Assembly (NCBI GenBank): GCA_900472785.1
Contig: UCJH01000035.1
Location: forward strand, 1 to 64,000
DNA from: Hyphomicrobiales bacterium
GTDB lineage: Bacteria > Pseudomonadota > Alphaproteobacteria > Rhizobiales > Rhizobiaceae
Direction: 5' to 3'
DNA: 64,000 bases
In this document: piece by piece, positions 15,688-24,436 of the stretch
How positions within the stretch are numbered: position 1 is the stretch's first letter
Layout of the letters: each line of letters begins with the position of its first letter
Notes under the pieces: model-generated
What the model was told of the DNA's origin: nothing
The model's database searches: none
The model's input: the letters and a program-made list of their open reading frames with translations, nothing else
Made by a program: the position numbers and the translations under genes

Positions 15688-17292
15688 TCAAACCTTCTCC
15701 CCTTGCTTCAGGGCGTCCTGAATTTCGATCTGCAGGCGTTGCTCGGCCGCCTGAAGACGGTGGGCCGTGTCGTTTGCATCAATGGCCGGATCATCGAGCC
15801 GCTCGCGCGGAATATCGGCAAACATGCGCCCTTCCGACAGGACGACGATGCGGTCGCAGGCCGTCAGCAGTTCGCTCAGTTCCGAGGAAATAAAGACGAT
15901 CGCCTTGCCGGCCGCGGCCAGATCGCGCACCAGCTTGATGATTTCGGATTTCGAACCGATGTCGATGCCGGCGGTGGGTTCGTCGAGCACAAGAATATCC
16001 GGGTCGGTCGCGAGCCATTTGCCGATGACGACCTTCTGCTGGTTGCCACCCGAGAGCGTCGAAACCGCATGGTCGCGGCTGGCGGTCTTCACCGAAAGTC
16101 TCTCGATCATGTGGTCCGTGACGGACCTGACCTTGTCCGCATCAACGAAGCCCGCAGCCGAAATGCTGTCGAGAATCGCAAGCGTCATGTTGGATGCGAC
16201 CGAATGGGCGGGAATGATGCCTTGCGTTGCACGCGCCTCCGGCACCAGTGCTACACCGGCCGCGATCGCATCACCGGGCTTGTGGATCGCCACAAGCTTG
16301 CCGTTGATCAGGATCTGGCCGGATTTTGCCGGCTCGATACCGGCGATCACCCGTGCGAGCGCCGACCGACCGGAGCCGAGCAGGCCCGCAAGGCCGACGA
16401 CCTCGCCGCGATGCACCGCAAAAGATATATTTTCGGGCTTGTACTTGCCCGAGACATTGCGCAGTTCCAGCAGAACCTCGCCCTTGACGGCATCGCCGCG
16501 CGCCACATCGGAAAGCCCCTTGGAGCGCCTGCCGACGATGTGCTCGATCATCGTGTCGATCGGCAGTTCCGACAGAGGCGCCGTGATGACATAGGCCCCG
16601 TCGCGCAGGATGGTCGCCCGGTCGCTGATGCGGGCGATCTCGTCCATCCGGTGCGAGACATAGATGATGGCGACGCCCTTCGCCTTGAGCTTGCGCAGGA
16701 AGGTAAACAGCCGATCGACGTCGCTGACGGCCAGCGCCGTAGACGGCTCGTCGAGCACCAGCACGCGGGCATCCTGCGAGATTGCCTTGACGATTTCGGT
16801 GAGCTGCTTTTGTCCGGCCCCGAGATCGCCGACCAGCGCTTTCGGATCAACCTCGACCTCCAGCATCGAAAACAGTTCGGCCGCGCGCCGCTCCGCCGTC
16901 CGGTCGTCGATCAGACCCAGGCCGCCTTTGGCTTCGCGGGTGAGAAACACGTTCTGCGCTACGGTCAGTGTCGGTATCAGGCTGAGTTCCTGAAAGTTCA
17001 TGGCAATGCCGGCCGCCCGCGCCGCCTCCGGCGTGACGTCCTCCAGCAGTTTGCCGCAGACCATGATCGTGCCGGAATCGGGCTTATGAACACCGTTCAG
17101 CACTTTGAGGATCGTCGATTTTCCCGCGCCGTTGCCGCCCAGCAGGGCATGAACTTCGCCCTGCCGAATATCGAGACTGACGTCGCTCAAAGCCCGCACA
17201 CCGCCAAAGGATTTGGATATCCCTTTCATGCTGACGGCCAAGGGCACGCTTGAAGAATGGGGCATGCTGACGGCTGCGGCTTCGGTGTTCAT
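15688..17292 (-). CDS. Sugar ABC transporter ATPase (RbsA-like, two NBDs)
   Basis: A 534-residue protein with two ABC nucleotide-binding domains. The first has Walker A LGGNGAGKST (51-60), the degenerate signature LGAGQKQLTE, and Walker B VLVLDEPSTAL. The second has a degenerate Walker A GLLGSGRSAL, signature LSGGNQQKVV and Walker B ILVLDEPTAGID. This asymmetry is normal for RbsA/MglA-type sugar importers. The ATG at 17292 overlaps the stop of the preceding oxidoreductase (ATGA), and the stop is one base from the permease start. It powers uptake through the neighbouring permease. Confidence 0.9.
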   Translation of the reverse strand: MNTEAAAVSMPHSSSVPLAVSMKGISKSFGGVRALSDVSLDIRQGEVHALLGGNGAGKSTILKVLNGVHKPDSGTIMVCGKLLEDVTPEAARAAGIAMNFQELSLIPTLTVAQNVFLTREAKGGLGLIDDRTAERRAAELFSMLEVEVDPKALVGDLGAGQKQLTEIVKAISQDARVLVLDEPSTALAVSDVDRLFTFLRKLKAKGVAIIYVSHRMDEIARISDRATILRDGAYVITAPLSELPIDTMIEHIVGRRSKGLSDVARGDAVKGEVLLELRNVSGKYKPENISFAVHRGEVVGLAGLLGSGRSALARVIAGIEPAKSGQILINGKLVAIHKPGDAIAAGVALVPEARATQGIIPAHSVASNMTLAILDSISAAGFVDADKVRSVTDHMIERLSVKTASRDHAVSTLSGGNQQKVVIGKWLATDPDILVLDEPTAGIDIGSKSEIIKLVRDLAAAGKAIVFISSELSELLTACDRIVVLSEGRMFADIPRERLDDPAIDANDTAHRLQAAEQRLQIEIQDALKQGEKV

Positions 17293-18461
17293 CTGCCCAC
17301 TCGCTCCCATGCTCCGGTTTCTCCCGAGCGGATGAGGGCATCCGCGACCAGTTCCGTCAACAGACCGTCATCGAAATTCGGCGACGGCTGCTTTCCGGTC
17401 TTGATCGCCGTGAAGAAGTCGAAGCACTCGACGATCTTGGTCTCGGAATAGCCGATGCCGAGACCTGGGATCGGCCAGAGGCCGTGACCATAGGGGTGCG
17501 CCGGGCCGGTATAGACCGTGCGAAAACCGCGGCTGTCGGCCGGATCGTCGGCAAACATCACCTGCAATTCGTCGCGGCGCTCGTAGTTGAAATGGATCGA
17601 GCCCTTGGTGCCGTGGATTTCCAGCGTGATGAAGTTGTTGCGGCCATAGGCGTTGCGCGTCGCCTCGAGGCTGCCGATGGCGCCGTTTTCAAAACGCAGC
17701 ATGCTGATGACTTCATCATCCACATCCACCTCGCCGCGCTCGACGTCTCCGGAAGCCTTTTCCGATGCACCCAGATTGTCGACGCCGCCCTGCTGCAGGG
17801 GACGGGTCTTGTTGTAGGTGGTGGTGATCGCATTCACCGTCTCGATCGGCCCGACCAGATAATGTGCAAGATCGACCACATGGGTGGCGATATCGCCGAC
17901 CGTGCCGGAACCGGCGATCTTCTTCTGGAAGCGCCAGGACAGCGGACCATCCGGATCGGCGGACCAATCCTGCAGATAGGTGCCGCGAAAATTGAGAATT
18001 TTGCCGATGCGGCCTTCCTCGATGTATTTCTTGGCGAGCGCCACCGCCGGCGTGCGGCGATAGTTGAAGGCAACCATATGGATGACGCCGGCCTTCTTGA
18101 CGGCAGCAGCCATGGCGCGCGCTTCCTCGACCTTGCGGGCAAGCGGCTTTTCGCAGATGATGTGCTTGCCGGCCTCCGCCGCCGCGATGGCGATCTCCGC
18201 GTGGACATTGTTCGGCGTGCAGATATCGATCACGTCGATATCCGGCCGGGCAACGACGGCGCGCCAGTCGCTCGATGCTTCATCGAATCCGTAGCGGTCG
18301 CGGGCGATCTCCGCCATCGCATCCGTCACGTCGACCACGACCTTGCGGTGCGGAATAGCGGGCGCCGGCCAGAAGAACATCGGCATGGAAGCATAGGCCA
18401 TGGCATGCGCCTTGCCCATGAATCCGCCACCGATCATGGCGATGTTCATCACTTTGGTCAT
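17289..18461 (-). CDS. Gfo/Idh/MocA-family NAD(P)-dependent oxidoreductase
   Basis: A 390-residue dehydrogenase. The N-terminal Rossmann motif IAMIGGGFMGKAHAMAY binds NAD(P); then come DVIDICTPNNVHAEIA, the catalytic-Lys motif CEKPLARKVEEA and, further on, GDIATHVVDLAHYLVG in the C-terminal alpha/beta domain. Members oxidise sugars, inositols or their derivatives. It sits inside the transporter operon between the binding-protein and ATPase genes, and a TIM-barrel isomerase gene is upstream, which points to catabolism of an inositol-like or keto-sugar substrate. The precise substrate is unknown. Confidence 0.9.
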   Translation of the reverse strand: MTKVMNIAMIGGGFMGKAHAMAYASMPMFFWPAPAIPHRKVVVDVTDAMAEIARDRYGFDEASSDWRAVVARPDIDVIDICTPNNVHAEIAIAAAEAGKHIICEKPLARKVEEARAMAAAVKKAGVIHMVAFNYRRTPAVALAKKYIEEGRIGKILNFRGTYLQDWSADPDGPLSWRFQKKIAGSGTVGDIATHVVDLAHYLVGPIETVNAITTTYNKTRPLQQGGVDNLGASEKASGDVERGEVDVDDEVISMLRFENGAIGSLEATRNAYGRNNFITLEIHGTKGSIHFNYERRDELQVMFADDPADSRGFRTVYTGPAHPYGHGLWPIPGLGIGYSETKIVECFDFFTAIKTGKQPSPNFDDGLLTELVADALIRSGETGAWERVGR

Positions 18462-18531
18462 CGTCTTTCTCCGTCAATGAAGGGGCGGGCGCTGGCCCGG
18501 TCTGTTCTAAAAGGCTCTCCGGCCTTCAAGG

Positions 18532-18555
18532 GCGGGCGGCGTTTGCGCCGCCCGC
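18532..18555. promoter_or_regulatory. Strong hairpin between binding-protein and oxidoreductase genes
   Basis: GCGGGCGGCG (18532-18541) and CGCCGCCCGC (18546-18555) form a perfect 10-bp stem with a TTTG tetraloop, 28 bp after the binding-protein stop. No T-run follows. Such stems commonly protect the binding-protein mRNA 3' end, so that this subunit is made in excess over the downstream transporter genes. Confidence 0.65.
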
Positions 18556-18582
18556 AAGCATGTCAGTGGTGCCGCGGCAGGC

Positions 18583-19704
18583 TTACTGTCCGAGGCTCGT
18601 CTTTACGTTGGCGGTCGGCTCCGTGTTGTAGACGGCCTTCCATCCCTCGACCAAGGTCTCCTTGGTGACGGGGAGGGCCGGCAGCGCCACGAAAGCCGGC
18701 GCCTGCTTGCCGATGAGGCCGTAACCCGCGAGCATCGCCTCGGTCACGCCCTGCGAATAGGGACGTTGTGCGCCGAGACCCTTGATGAAACCGCCCTGCG
18801 CCATGGAGATCGCGACATTCTCGCCCAGATCGATGGTGGTGATGACGAGATCGTCGCGGCCGGCGGTCCGGGCGGCCGAAATCACACCCTCGGCCGGCAC
18901 GTCCCAGACGGCCCAGATGCCGTTCAGATTGGGGTTGGAGGTTAGCATCGCGCTGGCCGCTTTGTCGGCGTCGCCGGAAAAGTCCGGACCGCCGATGCCC
19001 TGTTCGGCGACGATCTTAATGTCGGGATAATCCGATGCGATCGTCGCCTTGAAAGCCTCGTAGCGCTGCTTGGTCACAAAGAAGTCGGCGGCGTGGAAGA
19101 CGAGACCGATTTCGCCCTTGCCGCCAAGCGCCTTGGCCATCAGATGGGCGGAGGCGACGCCATTGCCGTAATTGTCCGCCGAAACCGAGGAGACGTATTC
19201 CTTGCCGGCAGTGAAGCCTGCCGGAACATTGTCCATGAACACCAGCTTCACACCGGCGTCCGCAGCCGCCTTATAGGCAACGGCGGTTGCAACCGGATCG
19301 GTCGGGATGGAGACGATTATGCTGGGCTTCTGCGCCATGATGGTTTCAAGGTCGGCCACCTGTTTTTCCGGCTTGAAGCCGGCGTCGGTGACGGCGACGA
19401 CCTTGATGCCCATGGCCGCGAACTGCGTCTGCAGTCCGTTGATCTGCGCCTGGCTCCAGTCGTTGCCGCCATAGTGCATGACGATTGCCGCCGTGGCGTT
19501 CATGCCCTTGATCTTGGTCAGTTCCTCATCGGTCAACGTGACCGATGACGCGGCGGCCGGGTCTTCGCCGTTCGGTCCCTTGGACAGAACGGTTTCCTGC
19601 AGCTTGGCAAGAGCCGCGTCTGGGTCGGCAAAGGCCGGTGCGGCGATGGACAGGGTCAACGCAAAAGCCGCGCTGGTTGCAAGCAGGGTTCGTCTCGTGA
19701 TCAT
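18583..19704 (-). CDS. Sugar ABC transporter substrate-binding protein
   Basis: A 373-residue periplasmic binding protein of the Peripla_BP_4 (ribose/galactose-like) class. The signal peptide is clear: MITRRTLLATSAAFALTL, hydrophobic core, then APAFA before the cleavage point. Two Rossmann-like lobes follow, with VMHYGGNDWSQAQINGLQ, IIVSIPTDPVATA and FMDNVPAGF in the first. The ATG at 19704 has GGAGGAGAAG upstream; a longer frame is unsupported. It is the first transporter gene, followed by a stabilising hairpin. It delivers the sugar to the permease/ATPase pair and has a cytosolic paralogue encoded at 22.2 kb. Confidence 0.9.
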   Translation of the reverse strand: MITRRTLLATSAAFALTLSIAAPAFADPDAALAKLQETVLSKGPNGEDPAAASSVTLTDEELTKIKGMNATAAIVMHYGGNDWSQAQINGLQTQFAAMGIKVVAVTDAGFKPEKQVADLETIMAQKPSIIVSIPTDPVATAVAYKAAADAGVKLVFMDNVPAGFTAGKEYVSSVSADNYGNGVASAHLMAKALGGKGEIGLVFHAADFFVTKQRYEAFKATIASDYPDIKIVAEQGIGGPDFSGDADKAASAMLTSNPNLNGIWAVWDVPAEGVISAARTAGRDDLVITTIDLGENVAISMAQGGFIKGLGAQRPYSQGVTEAMLAGYGLIGKQAPAFVALPALPVTKETLVEGWKAVYNTEPTANVKTSLGQ

Positions 19705-19788
19705 GGTTCTTCTCCTCCCAAGAAGTCGAGGCGTCATTGCCTCGAAGATTGCCGGGCCATCAGGCCCATTTTCAGGTCACCCAGGCCG

Positions 19789-20601
19789 TCAGGCCTGTTT
19801 CAGATAATCCATGCTGATGCGCGCGCCTTCGGCGGGATCGGACCAGGCATCGAGTTCGGTGCAGACCCAGCCCTTGAAACCCGTCTCCCGCAGTGCGGCA
19901 AGGATGGGACCGGTCGGCACGTCGCCGCGATCGAGCGGTGTGAAAGCGAAGGGTTCTCTTTGGAAACCCTTCAGGTGAACATAGGAAATACGCGACGCAT
20001 GATCGCGGATGAGCTGTGCCGGATCGCCGCCGGCCGCAGCCAAATGTGCCGTGTCCGGGCAGAAATCGATCGACGTCAGGCCGAAGATCCGGGCCACCGC
20101 GTCCGGCCCTTCGACGATCGTCGAAAGGTGCGGATGATAGTGGGCGCGCAAGCCCCGATCCTCCGCGATCGCCTTGACCGTGTCCAGCGCCGCGCCCAGC
20201 TTCGCATAGTCATCGTCACGGATCCCGTCGAAACGCTTGGCACCTCCGCCCACGACCAGATGCGGCGCACCGAGTTCGGCGGTGCGATCGGCAGCGCGGG
20301 TAACCCGGGCCAACTCCTCCGGCAGGATATCATCGAAGATGAAATTGCCGCCAGCATAGGCCGCAACGAGCGTCAAACCGCTACTGGCAAGCACGTTGCG
20401 CAGATCGGCAGCGTTGTAGTCGAGCAGATTTCCATCGAACAGCTCAACGCCTTCGTATCCTGCCGCGGCAATATCGGCGAAAGCACGGTCCATATCGCCG
20501 AACGTGCGATAGCTGAGCTCCGTGATCGAGGTCACGCCCTGTGCATTGCCGCCGAGCACGCCCCAGCAATTGGCGTGATACGCCAGCTTCCAATCCGACA
20601 T
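19789..20601 (-). CDS. Sugar phosphate isomerase/epimerase (xylose-isomerase-like TIM barrel)
   Basis: A 270-residue AP-endonuclease-2/IolE-like TIM barrel. Landmarks: MDRAFADIAAAGYEGVELFD, LGAPHLVVGGGAKRFDG, RAHYHPHLSTIVEG (metal-binding His), SIDFCPDTAHLAAAGGDP (Asp/His metal site) and a C-terminal WVCTELD Glu. Members isomerise or epimerise sugars, or dehydrate inosose, using a divalent metal. It is the promoter-proximal gene of the operon and faces the ROK regulator. Together with the Gfo/Idh/MocA enzyme it probably makes the first catabolic steps for the imported substrate. Confidence 0.85.
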   Translation of the reverse strand: MSDWKLAYHANCWGVLGGNAQGVTSITELSYRTFGDMDRAFADIAAAGYEGVELFDGNLLDYNAADLRNVLASSGLTLVAAYAGGNFIFDDILPEELARVTRAADRTAELGAPHLVVGGGAKRFDGIRDDDYAKLGAALDTVKAIAEDRGLRAHYHPHLSTIVEGPDAVARIFGLTSIDFCPDTAHLAAAGGDPAQLIRDHASRISYVHLKGFQREPFAFTPLDRGDVPTGPILAALRETGFKGWVCTELDAWSDPAEGARISMDYLKQA

Positions 20602-20721
20602 CTGAACTCCTCCGCTGCGAACCGGATGGCTCCTCGCCCCGCCCGCACTCTCCGCGACATCGCCGCTCTCCGACCGTGAAGTTATGATCTTTAAATCTTA
20701 AAGTAAATATTATTTATGCAT

Positions 20722-20735
20722 AAGTTTGCAAACTT
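20722..20735. promoter_or_regulatory. 14-bp palindrome in the divergent promoter; candidate ROK operator
   Basis: AAGTTTGCAAACTT is a perfect palindrome within an AT-rich stretch (20686-20760) between the divergent isomerase and ROK genes. A half-site ATAAGTTTGT lies at 20751-20760. The location suits a repressor controlling both the transport operon and itself. Binding by the ROK protein is inferred from position. Confidence 0.55.
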
Positions 20736-20858
20736 TTGTAGATTTACAACATAAGTTTGTGCTTGCCCTGCCCAGGCAATCGATTTATCCAATAAAAAGA
20801 GGCTGGTGACGCTGATGAAGAAAGCCTCAGACGCTAACGCCGAAGGGAATACGGCAGC

Positions 20859-22208
20859 ATGCCCATTGCCTCGACATCTGGAATACGTGGAAAAGGCCGG
20901 CCGACGACGCGCGACTCGGCTGCAGCAAGCCTTGGTGCGCTCTTCAACCTTATCCGCTCAGGCAAGGCGACGACCCGACAGGAGCTGGAACGGGAAAGCG
21001 AGCTGGGACGCGCCGTGGTGGCGGACCGACTGGCAACCCTTTCGGAGATCGGACTGATCGTCGAAAGCGAGCTCGGCATCGCCAGTGGTGGACGAGCACC
21101 GCGTCTGGTCCGGTTCAGGACGGATCTCGGCTGCATTCTGGTCGCGACGCTGGACCAATCCGCCCTGGGTGTCGGCATTGCCGATCTTTCGGGCCGGCTG
21201 TTCACGGAGCACCACGAAGCCATCGATCTCGGTGCGGATGCTGCGTCGACCTCACAACGCATCCTGTCGCTGTTCGACTGGCTGATTGCCAAGCACGCTC
21301 CGGATATGCCGGTCTGGGGCATTGCGGTATCGGTCCCCGGCCCCGTCACAGAGGGCGACGAGATGCCCTTCATGGAACAGACGCCATCCTTCCTGCCGGC
21401 GTGGGAGGGATTTCCTTTCGTGGAAACGCTTGTCGACCGATTTGGTGCGCCGGTCTGGCTACGCTCCAGCATCGAGACCATGACGATGGGCGAGCGCTTT
21501 GCCGGTGCGGGGCAAACCGCGCGCAACATGCTGTTCATCAAGGTTGGAAAACGGATCGGCGCCGGACTGATCTTCGACGGGCGGCTCTATCGCGGCGCAC
21601 AGGGCGCCTCGGGCCTGATCGGCCAGATGCCGGTGCAGGCCGGTGACCGTGCCTCGACGCTCGATGTGCTCGCCGGCAGCGACATGATAGCGCGCGAGGG
21701 GCTGGCGGCCGCGCAATCCGGCAGAAGCCCGTTGCTTGCCGATACCTTGCGCCGCGGTGGCGATGTCGGCGCAATCGAGGTCAGCCAGGCTGCACAATCC
21801 GGCGATCCGACTTCCATGGAGATCCTCGGGATCAGCGGACGCATGATCGGCCATTCGGTCGCGATGCTCGCCAACATGCTCAATCCGGACCTGATCATTC
21901 TGTCCGGCACCATGGCCCAGACCAACGACCTTCTCCTCGCCGCCGTTCGCGAAACGGTCTATGGAGAAAGCCACCCCCTGGTCACGCGCGACCTGATCAT
22001 CGCGAAGTCGCAGATGGGCAGTTCAGCGGGGCTCGTCGGCGCGGCCATGGTGGTCGTGGAAAGCCTGTTCGAGCCGGGATGCCTGAAAGACTGGATCGTG
22101 CATGGCACGCCGCTCGCCCACCCCGTATTCCTGGCGCTGCGCAAAGCCTGCGCCGCACGGCGGGCCGGTATTGCTGCCGGGCAAGACCGACAAGCGATTG
22201 CACCCTGA
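20859..22208 (+). CDS. ROK-family transcriptional regulator
   Basis: A 449-residue NagC/XylR-type repressor. Residues 20-85 form a winged helix-turn-helix (LFNLIRSGKATTRQELERES then GRAVVADRLATLSEIGLI). The rest is a ROK sugar-kinase-like domain with VWGIAVSVPGPV, FIKVGKRIGAGLIFDGRLY and GASGLIGQMP. The Cys-rich zinc motif common in ROK kinases is not evident, as in many regulators. GAAGGGA lies ten bases before the ATG. It diverges from the sugar operon over a palindromic AT-rich intergenic region and probably represses it until the sugar binds. Confidence 0.85.
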   Translation: MPIASTSGIRGKGRPTTRDSAAASLGALFNLIRSGKATTRQELERESELGRAVVADRLATLSEIGLIVESELGIASGGRAPRLVRFRTDLGCILVATLDQSALGVGIADLSGRLFTEHHEAIDLGADAASTSQRILSLFDWLIAKHAPDMPVWGIAVSVPGPVTEGDEMPFMEQTPSFLPAWEGFPFVETLVDRFGAPVWLRSSIETMTMGERFAGAGQTARNMLFIKVGKRIGAGLIFDGRLYRGAQGASGLIGQMPVQAGDRASTLDVLAGSDMIAREGLAAAQSGRSPLLADTLRRGGDVGAIEVSQAAQSGDPTSMEILGISGRMIGHSVAMLANMLNPDLIILSGTMAQTNDLLLAAVRETVYGESHPLVTRDLIIAKSQMGSSAGLVGAAMVVVESLFEPGCLKDWIVHGTPLAHPVFLALRKACAARRAGIAAGQDRQAIAP

Positions 22209-22248
22209 TGCCCTTCACCGGCTTCCGATCAACAACGAGACCCAAGCA

Positions 22249-23268
22249 ATGACCATATCCGGATTGGGGCCCCATGGTGAACGCGCAGCGCCTCCCGAGC
22301 GCATCGCGTTGTTTCCCGATGACATCACCGCTGCCCGTGCGGGTCGCTTTCGCGTGGCGATCGTCCTGCACACCCTGTCCAGCGATTGGGCGAAACAGCA
22401 GATAGCCGGCATCATGGCAACCTTCGGCGATTGCGAAGCCGCCGTTATCGAGGTCGTCGATTGCGGCTTTGCTCCGGAAGCCCAGGTCGCCGCGCTCGAT
22501 CGCTTGCGCGGGGAAAAACCGGACGCGATCATTTCCATCCCGGTCGCCAATTCCACCGTTGCCGATGCGCACCGGCGCGTTTCCCAGGCCGGCATACGGC
22601 TGCTTCTCCTCGACAATGTGCCGACAGGCCTTCTTCCAGGCTCCGATTACGTCGCACTGATCTCCGCCGACAATTTCGGGCTAGGCACGATCGCCGCTGC
22701 GTTTTTGGCGGAACGGCTAGCCCAGGGCGCCGCGGTCGGCGTACTATCCTACCATGCCGAATTCTTCGCCACCAACGAACGTGAAATCGCCTTCAACAAA
22801 TGGATGCTGACGAACCGCCCGGACATCCGGCTCCATGTGCGGAAATTCGACAGCATTCAAACTGCCGGCGCAGACGCCTTGGCGCTGATCTCGGATCATG
22901 ACGACCTTGCGGGATTTTTCGTCGTCTGGGATACGCCTGCCATGGAAGTGGTCAAGGCGCTGGAACGCGCAGGCCGCCATCTGCCGGTGACGACCGTCGA
23001 TCTCGGCCGCGACGCCGCCATCAACCTGGCATCGGATGGCATGATTTGCGGCATCGGCGCCCAGCAGCCCTATCTGCAGGGCATCGCCGTGGCGCAGACC
23101 TGCGTGCTGGCGCTTCTGGGAAAGCAGACACCAGACTGGGTCGCCCTTCCGGGCCTTGCCGTCTCCAGCGACAACGTCGTCGAAAGCTTCCAGAAAGTCT
23201 GGCGCAAACAGGCACCGCGCGAGGTTCTCGTCAGCGCCAAGCTTTTAAAGAATCCCTCGGCCCCATAG
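22249..23268 (+). CDS. Cytosolic sugar-binding-protein-like protein (no signal peptide)
   Basis: A 339-residue protein clearly paralogous to the periplasmic binding protein at 18.6 kb; compare VAIVLHTLSSDWAKQQIAGI, AIISIPVANSTVADAH and LLDNVPTGLLPG with their counterparts there. It starts with polar residues (MTISGLGPHGERAAPPERIA), so it has no signal peptide, and no DNA-binding domain or membrane segment is present. The gene follows the ROK regulator by 40 bp and is probably co-transcribed. A two-lobe periplasmic fold kept in the cytoplasm suggests a sugar sensor or buffer acting with the ROK protein. The start at 22249 is chosen because the upstream codons overlap the regulator and are not conserved-looking. 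Confidence 0.75.
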   Translation: MTISGLGPHGERAAPPERIALFPDDITAARAGRFRVAIVLHTLSSDWAKQQIAGIMATFGDCEAAVIEVVDCGFAPEAQVAALDRLRGEKPDAIISIPVANSTVADAHRRVSQAGIRLLLLDNVPTGLLPGSDYVALISADNFGLGTIAAAFLAERLAQGAAVGVLSYHAEFFATNEREIAFNKWMLTNRPDIRLHVRKFDSIQTAGADALALISDHDDLAGFFVVWDTPAMEVVKALERAGRHLPVTTVDLGRDAAINLASDGMICGIGAQQPYLQGIAVAQTCVLALLGKQTPDWVALPGLAVSSDNVVESFQKVWRKQAPREVLVSAKLLKNPSAP

Positions 23269-23423
23269 TCTTCCCCTTACGCTTCTGCCACCGCCCACGA
23301 ATATCCGTAATGGCCGCCGCTCTCCTGCCGTCCCGGCGATCTCATCGGCGGTGAGAGGTCGACTCGCTATTTTAGCTAACACTGGCGTTGCTGCTCTTGA
23401 GAGGGTTATGAACCACCGGCATG

Positions 23424-24335
23424 CTAATGTTTGAAGGTATTTTCACGATGCCATTGTAGAAACTGTGGATGCGGGCGCTCGTGAATACCTGCTGGCACGG
23501 TCGCTCTTCCGCTCTTGTTGATGAGACCTTGAATGCTGTCGCGGTCGTTTGCGTGACGGGAAATCAGAACCTCGAGATCGTCCGACAAACCGATAAGCCC
23601 GCGGTCGAACATCCAATGCGCCGTTCCCGACAAGGCGATGCCGTTCGACAAGATGTCCGGACCACTCGCTTCAACCGAGCGAATGTGGGCAGCATCGACC
23701 TCGGCCCGGCCGCCGCCGTTGATCAGCTTCAAGCCCGTTATCGCGCATCGCTTGTCGTAGGCTTGCAAAATCAGCCGACGGAACAGGCGATCACGAACGA
23801 TACGTGACGAGAGCTGCACGACACGCGCCCTCTCCTGTTCGAATATAAAGGGAGCCTGCACACCGTCCGAAAACCCGTCCGGTTGCGACGTCACAGCCGC
23901 CTCGCCGGATCGCGGCAACTCAGGGTGATCTTCCGCGAGTCCGATCGACAGAATGCGATTGAAATCTCCACCTGAGATCGGCCGCACCGCGGCCTGCGCC
24001 CGTCCCGAGATCCGTCCCTCTTTGTTCAAAACTCCGCGTTCAATCACGCCGTCTGGTCCGCTGAAGGGAACAGCATTGACGAAATCGAGATAGCTGCCGG
24101 GCTCGATCAGAGCCAGATACATTCCGGGTGCTTGGGGATCCGGAATTACCTGTACGACTTTGGCCACCGCGAAATATCCACGCGTCGCCGCCACTTTTCG
24201 GGGCTCGTAATAGATGATCCAGTCTCCGACGCAGGCCTGGACACGGCCGAGATACTGGCTCGGAAACTGATATTGCTCAGCCGGGCTGTCGTCATAGATC
24301 GAATCTGTGCGGTGAATGAAAACCCCGAATCCCAT
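23424..24335 (-). CDS. HNH endonuclease with N-terminal reader-like domain
   Basis: A 303-residue protein. The C-terminal part (about 190-275) is an HNH nuclease: RRLILQAYDKRCAITGLKL, then EVDAAHIRSVEASGPD (the metal-binding His), NGIALSGTAHWMFDRGLIGL (Asn and His). The N-terminal 130 residues (YDDSPAEQYQFPSQYLGRV, GDWIIYYEPRK, GYFAVAKV) look like a beta-barrel nucleic-acid reader, reminiscent of the PUA/EVE-like modules fused to modification-dependent nucleases. This suggests a type IV-like restriction enzyme, although base specificity cannot be read. It lies next to the hipBA pair and a tyrosine recombinase, in accessory DNA. Confidence 0.75.
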   Translation of the reverse strand: MGFGVFIHRTDSIYDDSPAEQYQFPSQYLGRVQACVGDWIIYYEPRKVAATRGYFAVAKVVQVIPDPQAPGMYLALIEPGSYLDFVNAVPFSGPDGVIERGVLNKEGRISGRAQAAVRPISGGDFNRILSIGLAEDHPELPRSGEAAVTSQPDGFSDGVQAPFIFEQERARVVQLSSRIVRDRLFRRLILQAYDKRCAITGLKLINGGGRAEVDAAHIRSVEASGPDILSNGIALSGTAHWMFDRGLIGLSDDLEVLISRHANDRDSIQGLINKSGRATVPAGIHERPHPQFLQWHRENTFKH

Positions 24336-24436
24336 ACTCGATCTCTACCATGGTGACTGAGATTCAAACCAGGGAGATCGGTCATTATGCCTGCCTCCAG
24401 GCTAGGACGGCTGTTTGTCGTCTCGCAGCGGGCTAC

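Noticed and set aside
14418-15893. Long plus-strand open frame (491 codons) opposite the ABC permease and ATPase
   Set aside because: It is a shadow of GC-rich codons: the minus-strand genes have all the family motifs, while this frame is rich in Arg, His, Asp and Gln without domain pattern.
15625-17253. Plus-strand open frame of 542 codons opposite the sugar ATPase gene
   Set aside because: Same cause; the reverse-complement gene has Walker motifs and exact operon overlaps.
17484-18668. Plus-strand open frame of 394 codons opposite the oxidoreductase
   Set aside because: No ribosome site or motif; the opposite strand encodes a clear Gfo/Idh/MocA enzyme.
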